A DNA stretch of 32,482 bases from Campylobacterales bacterium (GTDB lineage Bacteria > Campylobacterota > Campylobacteria > Campylobacterales > Sulfurimonadaceae). A program made the translations under genes and the position numbers. The stretch is from the NCBI GenBank assembly GCA_024277445.1, contig JAJRVE010000225.1, positions 1 to 32,482 on the forward strand, read 5' to 3'. Shown here one piece after another: positions 27,121-32,482 of the stretch; position 1 is the stretch's first letter; the number at the start of each line of letters is the position of its first letter. Below the pieces are notes generated by a model. The model was not told where the DNA came from. It saw only the letters and a list, made by a program, of their open reading frames with translations, and did no database searches.

Positions 27121-27222
27121 AAAAAGTCTAGATTTGGTGTAGATTGTGTTGGAGGATTGTAAAGCGTACATAAAGTACGCTGTCAAGCATCAGACGCAAG
27201 ATGCGCCGAAGCTAGACTTTTT
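27121..27222. repeat. Multibranched inverted-repeat element between the cytochrome c and outer-membrane protein genes
   Basis: Outer 11-bp arms AAAAAGTCTAG (27121-27131)/CTAGACTTTTT (27212-27222) enclosing AGCGTAC-ATAAA-GTACGCT (27163-27181) and GCATC-N8-GATGC (27187-27204). Confidence 0.65.
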
Positions 27223-27554
27223 TAGCCACAAGAAGGAACGTTTCCTGAATCTGAACCATACTCATATAGGAAATCTTTCAAGTGTGGAGCATATTTTTTG
27301 AATTTTTTACCATTCGAATATTTTTCACCCTTAGTACCCTTATGCCATGCTTTGAAGCCAGCGTTGTCGTTAGAAAATGCAGATGCCCACTCGTCTTGAG
27401 TTTTCATTGCAGCACCCTTAGTACCGTTTCCGTGACACTTTTTACACTGCTTAAGGTAAGCTTTTTGACCTTTTTTAATGTCCGCGTTTGCAGTAGAAGC
27501 AAACATACCCATAGCAACAACTGATGCTAATAATAGTGAAGTAGATTTTTTCAT
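27222..27554 (-). CDS. Small periplasmic monoheme c-type cytochrome
   Basis: 110 aa; signal peptide MKKSTSLLLASVVAMGMFASTANA; single CKKCH. Confidence 0.88.
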   Translation of the reverse strand: MKKSTSLLLASVVAMGMFASTANADIKKGQKAYLKQCKKCHGNGTKGAAMKTQDEWASAFSNDNAGFKAWHKGTKGEKYSNGKKFKKYAPHLKDFLYEYGSDSGNVPSCG

Positions 27555-27659
27555 ATCTATGTTCCTTTGTGATTAAATTTCGATTAAATGATACATCAGT
27601 TAACTATAAAATATACTATAGAGTTCTTGATGTTTATCAAGTTTTTATCAACCCGTTAC

Positions 27660-28001
27660 TTATTCGCCCATCTCATCATGCTCGTCATCATCACTTTCTA
27701 GACTTTTAACGGCTTGACGGATCTTATCTTGACGCATTTTACGGTTACTCGTATGCTTGAGCTTTTCAATAACCTTCTCATCTTCAATCCCCATCTCCAT
27801 GGCGATCGCCGCGTCATCGAAGCCAGCAACTTGTAAGACATAAAGTTTTAACTCACGCTTTGTCATGTTCTTTTTAAGTACATTATAGAGTTCTACCTCA
27901 TTATTACTGATCAAACTTGTTGCACACTGATAAAATTCCGCCAATGTCGCACGGATAGACTTTTCGCCGTTGTATTTAAACCATATAGAGTTTTCTAACA
28001 T
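27660..28001 (-). CDS. Hypothetical protein with HTH-like region
   Basis: 113 aa; VLQVAGFDDAAIAMEMGIEDEKVIEKLKHTSNRKMRQDKIRQAV resembles a helix-turn-helix plus basic helix; acidic tail. Confidence 0.65.
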   Translation of the reverse strand: MLENSIWFKYNGEKSIRATLAEFYQCATSLISNNEVELYNVLKKNMTKRELKLYVLQVAGFDDAAIAMEMGIEDEKVIEKLKHTSNRKMRQDKIRQAVKSLESDDDEHDEMGE

Positions 28002-28010
28002 CTAATTTCC

Positions 28011-28640
28011 TTATATTTTTTCTAAGATCAAAGTAAGATCTTTTTCATCAATGATGATGTTGGCCTCTTTTTTCAAGACCTCTCTTGCACAAAAGGCAAC
28101 ACGTGTTCCAGCATGTGCAAACATACTTAAGTCATTGGCACCATCGCCGCAAACCATCGTCTCTTCTTCACTAACACCTAAGATGTTTTGCAGACGAACT
28201 AACATGTCACCCTTGGAGAAGTTAAACATCATGTCACCTCCAACAAGTCCTGTCAATTTGCCATCTTTTACATGTAAAGCGTTGGAGAAGTCAGCGTCAT
28301 AGCCTAAGATATCCTTAGCATAAGAGGTTGCTGTTCTAAAACCACCACTAAAGCAGACTACCGTCATACCACGCTTTTTTAGTTCGGCTATGGTTTCGAT
28401 GGCACCTGGCATATAGGGTAGAGAGTGGCTGATCTCCTCGACTTTTTCGAAGTCCAGACCTTTCAATAGACCAACACGTTCTTGAAGTGACTCAAAAAAA
28501 TCTAACTCACCCGCCATCGCTCGCTCTGTTATCTCAGAGACCTGTTCACCAATACCTAAGGCTTCGGCAAAAAAGTCAATCGTCTCGCCATCCATCAAGG
28601 TAGAATCAAAATCAAACACACATAGTTTCATCACTATCAC
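28011..28640 (-). CDS. serB: Phosphoserine phosphatase (HAD family)
   Basis: CVFDFDSTLMDGETIDFFAEALG, VVCFSGGFRT, MVCGDGANDLSMFAHAGTRVAFCA. Confidence 0.9.
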   Translation of the reverse strand: MIVMKLCVFDFDSTLMDGETIDFFAEALGIGEQVSEITERAMAGELDFFESLQERVGLLKGLDFEKVEEISHSLPYMPGAIETIAELKKRGMTVVCFSGGFRTATSYAKDILGYDADFSNALHVKDGKLTGLVGGDMMFNFSKGDMLVRLQNILGVSEEETMVCGDGANDLSMFAHAGTRVAFCAREVLKKEANIIIDEKDLTLILEKI

Positions 28641-28668
28641 TCCAAATTTCTAATAATTACGCTTCTTT

Positions 28669-28692
28669 CGCTATAATCACGCAATTATAGCG
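28669..28692. promoter_or_regulatory. Symmetric divergent promoter region between serB and metF
   Basis: CGCTATAAT-CACGCA-ATTATAGCG: perfect 9-bp inverted repeat carrying a TATAAT on each strand. Confidence 0.6.
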
Positions 28693-28696
28693 TAGG

Positions 28697-29614
28697 ATGC
28701 CCTTTTTGTTTGAACAACTCATAGATAAATTGCAAAACTCAACATACATTACCCTTGAGACGACCCCACCGCACTCTGCGCGTTTCAAACCTGTTATCGA
28801 TGCTATCGAAGAGTTGGGTCTCGAAAAGATGGTTGATGGCTTCAGCACAACCGACAACCCTCTTGCCAAACTAAAATACAACGCACTTTTTGCTTCACAG
28901 CTTTTACAAAACCGCTTTAACAAACCGGTTCTTGCGACCATGAGTATGCGAGACCGTAACCGCATCGCTCTTCAGTCTGATCTTCTTGGCGCAAATGAAG
29001 CGAATGTCCGTGCCTTTTTAGCCCTCACCGGTGATCCTGCAAAGATCTCTGATCAAAAAGAGGCAAAAGGGGTTTTTGAGAGTGACTCTAGCCTCTTGCT
29101 AGACATCATCGGTGCACTTAATAGCGGTACTGACATGATGGGAAAAGCCTTTAAAGATGCCCCTGAACCCATCTACCCTTTCGCCGTGGTCAACTCACAC
29201 GCGCGAAACCCAAAGTCACTGCAAAAGAAAATGCTTAAAAAGATCAACCACGGTGCCGTTGGTATCATCACCCAACCGGTCTATGACATCGACAATGCTA
29301 AACTCCTCATCGACCTTATGGTTGAAGCCAATAAAAACAGTGACCAAGATCAAGACGCGACACTCATACTAGGACTTTTTCCCATTACGAAGCTTCGTAC
29401 CGCACAGTTTTTAGATGCACATGTTCCAGGTATACACGTGCCTAGTTATTGGATCGAAGCCTTAGAAGCGGCGTCCAAAGTCTCTACTGATGAGGAGTAC
29501 AAGGTAGGCTTTGAACTCAGTAAAAAACTTTTTGATGATATCAAAGCGATCCACCCCAAAATCCACCTCATGACCGCTAACCAATTCCAAATCGCCAAAG
29601 ATATACTCGCTTAA
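28697..29614 (+). CDS. metF: 5,10-methylenetetrahydrofolate reductase family
   Basis: 305 aa; YITLETTPPHSARFKPVIDAIEELG, FLALTGDPAKIS, GAVGIITQPVYDIDNAKLL, LGLFPITKLRTAQFLDAHVPGIHVPSYWIEAL. Confidence 0.85.
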   Translation: MPFLFEQLIDKLQNSTYITLETTPPHSARFKPVIDAIEELGLEKMVDGFSTTDNPLAKLKYNALFASQLLQNRFNKPVLATMSMRDRNRIALQSDLLGANEANVRAFLALTGDPAKISDQKEAKGVFESDSSLLLDIIGALNSGTDMMGKAFKDAPEPIYPFAVVNSHARNPKSLQKKMLKKINHGAVGIITQPVYDIDNAKLLIDLMVEANKNSDQDQDATLILGLFPITKLRTAQFLDAHVPGIHVPSYWIEALEAASKVSTDEEYKVGFELSKKLFDDIKAIHPKIHLMTANQFQIAKDILA

Positions 29615-29685
29615 GGTGCGCCTTAATATAAGATTTTTCTATTTCTTGTTATAGTTACTGCTATTAACTATCATTAAGGGTCACA

Positions 29686-31290
29686 ATGACGCGTTTCTCG
29701 TTACTACTCATCTTTATTACTTCCCTCTTTTTTACCGCATGTAATTCTACGGCTGAAACACCCGAGTCACCCAAACTTGCCAGATATAGTCTTATTAAAG
29801 AGAACTGTGAACATATAAAACTCACCCCGGGTATCTTTGTGCATGACGATGTAGACAAAGAGTGTCGAAGCTTTCTTATACGATTAGACAAAGCGAACAA
29901 AGCAGAGTATAAACTAACCCGTTTCAAAGAGAAACATCCCGAGAGTGACCTTTCACGTGAATCAGAGTTTATCATGCTAAAAAAAGAGGCATACCGTCAG
30001 CATCGTAAGAGTGAAGTGGCGTATGAGAAACTCACCAAGGTTTTAAACCGTGTCTCACTTGACGCGATCGAGCATAATGAGCTTTCAGACGTTGACTTAA
30101 CGCTAACTTTTCCAGAAACCGTCTTCACAAAAAAACATTATGACTACTACAAACAACAAGAGCCTTCATATCATGAAAAGACATCCTACATTATGTTCGA
30201 GAAGCAGTACTCAAGTGCCTTGGTAGACAAAGGCTTACGCTACCTCAGTAAAGGGGATAAGCGAAGTGCACTCAAGGTCTTTAAGCGTGCGGCATCTATG
30301 CGTAATGCTCAAGCAGAATATTTGGTTGGTATTGTATATGAAGCAAAAAATGTTGACAAAGCCATCATCTGGCACACCAAAGCACTTGAACATGGGATCA
30401 AAGGCTCACGGATCAACCTAGCACGCCTACATCTGCGTAAACGTGAACCTAAGATTGCCCAACAGTTTTACCTTGATGCGGCAGAAGATGGTGATGCTTA
30501 TGCACAGTTTTTACTCTATCAAAAGTACCACAAAACCGATAACGCTAAAGCCAATGCGCAAGCACTTGAGTGGTTGATAAAGTCTGCCAACAACCATTTT
30601 GCACCCGCAACCAATGCTTATGGACTTTACCTCTACCGAAAGAAACAAGCAAGCGAAGCAAAACCTTGGCTTATCCACGCAAGTGAACATGGTATGCTAC
30701 CCGCGACAGAAGCCCTTGGTCTCATCTATTTTGATGAAAAAGCCTACACTAAAGCACTTCCTCTTCTTGAAAAATGCAACACTATAAAAGCTAAACAAAC
30801 CTTAGCGAAGATGTATGAACATGGACTTGGGGTTAATTTAGACTATTACAAAGCGACCATGTACTATAAAGATGCGGTTCGACTTGGTGCAAAAAAACTT
30901 GACAAAAATGTTGCACGTCTCTCACGCTTAAGTAGTGCCAAAGAGAAAGCCCATTTTGAAGCAGCCAAACGTAAAACGCGCGAACAGGCTAAAAAGTTGT
31001 TGCACACTTATGGCGAAAAGCCTATCTTACGTAACCTTAGAACAGCGGGTTTGAAGATACGTCTACATGGGATCGTCTCACTTCCACTTGGGACGTCACA
31101 AGGCTTTATTGTCTCTACACCTGATGGCAAACAGTTTTATGTTATCGATAGCAAACAAAAAGCAGGTGTAAAGCAGTTTGACTATGTCGACATTGCCACA
31201 AAAGCAACCGGTAATGCGGTTACTATTAGTAGTGACGACGGTCTAACGACTGCAATATATCAATTACAATACCTCAACAAATGTCACTAA
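29686..31290 (+). CDS. SEL1-like repeat lipoprotein
   Basis: 534 aa; lipobox LLLIFITSLFFTAC; repeats AEYLVGIVYEAKNVDKAIIWHTKALEHGIKGSRINLARLHLR, TLAKMYEHGLGVNLDYYKATMYYKDA. Confidence 0.88.
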   Translation: MTRFSLLLIFITSLFFTACNSTAETPESPKLARYSLIKENCEHIKLTPGIFVHDDVDKECRSFLIRLDKANKAEYKLTRFKEKHPESDLSRESEFIMLKKEAYRQHRKSEVAYEKLTKVLNRVSLDAIEHNELSDVDLTLTFPETVFTKKHYDYYKQQEPSYHEKTSYIMFEKQYSSALVDKGLRYLSKGDKRSALKVFKRAASMRNAQAEYLVGIVYEAKNVDKAIIWHTKALEHGIKGSRINLARLHLRKREPKIAQQFYLDAAEDGDAYAQFLLYQKYHKTDNAKANAQALEWLIKSANNHFAPATNAYGLYLYRKKQASEAKPWLIHASEHGMLPATEALGLIYFDEKAYTKALPLLEKCNTIKAKQTLAKMYEHGLGVNLDYYKATMYYKDAVRLGAKKLDKNVARLSRLSSAKEKAHFEAAKRKTREQAKKLLHTYGEKPILRNLRTAGLKIRLHGIVSLPLGTSQGFIVSTPDGKQFYVIDSKQKAGVKQFDYVDIATKATGNAVTISSDDGLTTAIYQLQYLNKCH

Positions 31291-32482
31291 AAAAAAGGAA
31301 CACGATGCCCTACTTATTACTCTTACCACTCTCTGCGCTACTACTCTTCACAGGGTGTATGGGTTCAGCCAAACCTGTCCCACACCAAAAACTAGCTACC
31401 TATAAGACCATAGAGATCGCTTGTCAACAGACACCGCCAGAAACCTTACGTGACTCATGTAGTGGGTTTTTAGAAGCCTTAGCTAGAGAGCGTACCCTCT
31501 TAGATGAGATGCGTGACATCAGAGAAGACGAAAAAGAAGAGGCAAGCTACATAGCACTTGCTGATGAAGAGTCCCTACTCGCCTTAAAGCTCCATGCAGA
31601 CAAGGCGGCACTCGCAAAAGAGTGTCAGGCGCAAATGCCCCTTATCGTCAAAAATGATGACATAAATAGTGCGGCATTTTGTCTGATCTTCGATGAAAAC
31701 CACATCACCTTAGATGAGTACAAATACCTTAAAAAGTATGCTCCTCGTTTTGATGACAACTCACAGTTTGTTGCTTTTGAAAACCAATACGCGCAAAGTG
31801 AACTTAAAAGAGGACTCGCTGCGCTCAACAAGGGCGATAAACGTACTGCCCTCAACGCCTTTAAGTCTGCTTCAAAGGCTAACAGTGCCGAAGCCGCTTA
31901 CCTTGTTGGTATTGTTTATGAAGAGAAACAGATCAAAAAAGCGATTAGTTGGCACAAAAAAGCAGTCCAAGAGGGCATCAGCCTTTCCAAAGTCAACCTA
32001 GCCCGTCTCTACCTTCGCATCAAACTACCGGCTAAAGCGAGAGAATACTACCTCAGTGCTGCTAAAGATGGTAATGCTTTAGCGATGTATCGACTCTTTA
32101 AGATGGATGCAAAATCTAAAAGCAAAAAAGCGCGTCATGAGGCGACAAAATGGCTAGAGCGTTCAGCAACCCTTAACTACCCCCAAGCACAGTATATCTA
32201 TGGTTTACAGCTTATGAAGCAAAACAGAGCAACAGAAGCACTAAACTGGCTTGAAAAAGCCAATGCAAACGGTATCAGGGACACAAACTTCTTCCTTGGT
32301 AAGCTCTACTACAACCAAGAGTCGTATACCCTAGCCTACAGCCACCTCTACAAAGCACAGGACAAAGGTTAAGCGAATTACCTACTTGCCAAGATGTATG
32401 AGAAAGGTCTCGGCATTAAGAAGAACAGTGTTATGGCGTATCGTCACTACAAAAAGGCACATGAACAAGCCCACGACAACCA
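31281..32482 (+). pseudogene. Paralogous SEL1-like repeat lipoprotein, interrupted by an in-frame TAA at 32370-32372; continues past window end
   Basis: Lipobox LLLFTGC; in-frame continuation after the stop: DKG*ANYLLAKMYEKGLGIKKNSVMAYRHYKKAHEQAHDN matches the SEL1 consensus and the upstream paralog. Confidence 0.8.

Noticed and set aside
27121-27222. tRNA gene from the cloverleaf-like fold
   Set aside because: No T-loop GTTCNANNC, no D-loop/anticodon geometry, outer stem of 11 bp is too long for an acceptor stem.

Overview
The gene content looks like Campylobacterota (Sulfurimonas/Sulfurovum-like). This is inferred from gene content and promoter style only; no database search was possible. 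Most of the window is ordinary chromosomal coding DNA. It holds RNase R-holA, an ABC-F ATPase, HrpB, the rpsF-ssb-rpsR operon, serB, metF, GreA, a DUF808-type membrane protein and an ankyrin-repeat protein. It also holds three SEL1/TPR-like proteins, a cytochrome c and a two-subunit heme-copper oxidase / NO-reductase-like complex.

Points that deserve follow-up:
(1) The heme-copper enzyme is gNOR-like. Its subunit II lacks every recognisable CuA ligand, helix VI of subunit I carries Leu/Asp where His is expected, and an FNR-type box sits upstream.
(2) rlmF is interrupted by a single in-frame TAG. A tandem SEL1 lipoprotein is interrupted by an in-frame TAA.
(3) A ~550 bp non-coding, strongly structured intergenic element at 22.2-22.75 kb is bounded by two pyrimidine/purine hairpins.
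(4) A ~100 nt multibranched inverted-repeat element lies at 27.12-27.22 kb.
(5) A zeta-toxin-like kinase overlaps a small downstream gene and has a palindromic leader.
(6) A 927-aa protein combines an HETTH metallopeptidase motif with a probable outer-membrane barrel.
(7) A NUC-family nuclease has DRGH changed to DRSP.
(8) A standalone helicase C-lobe has a degenerate motif VI.
(9) serB/metF are divergent with overlapping symmetric -10 boxes.

I found no CRISPR array, tRNA, rRNA, prophage or transposase.
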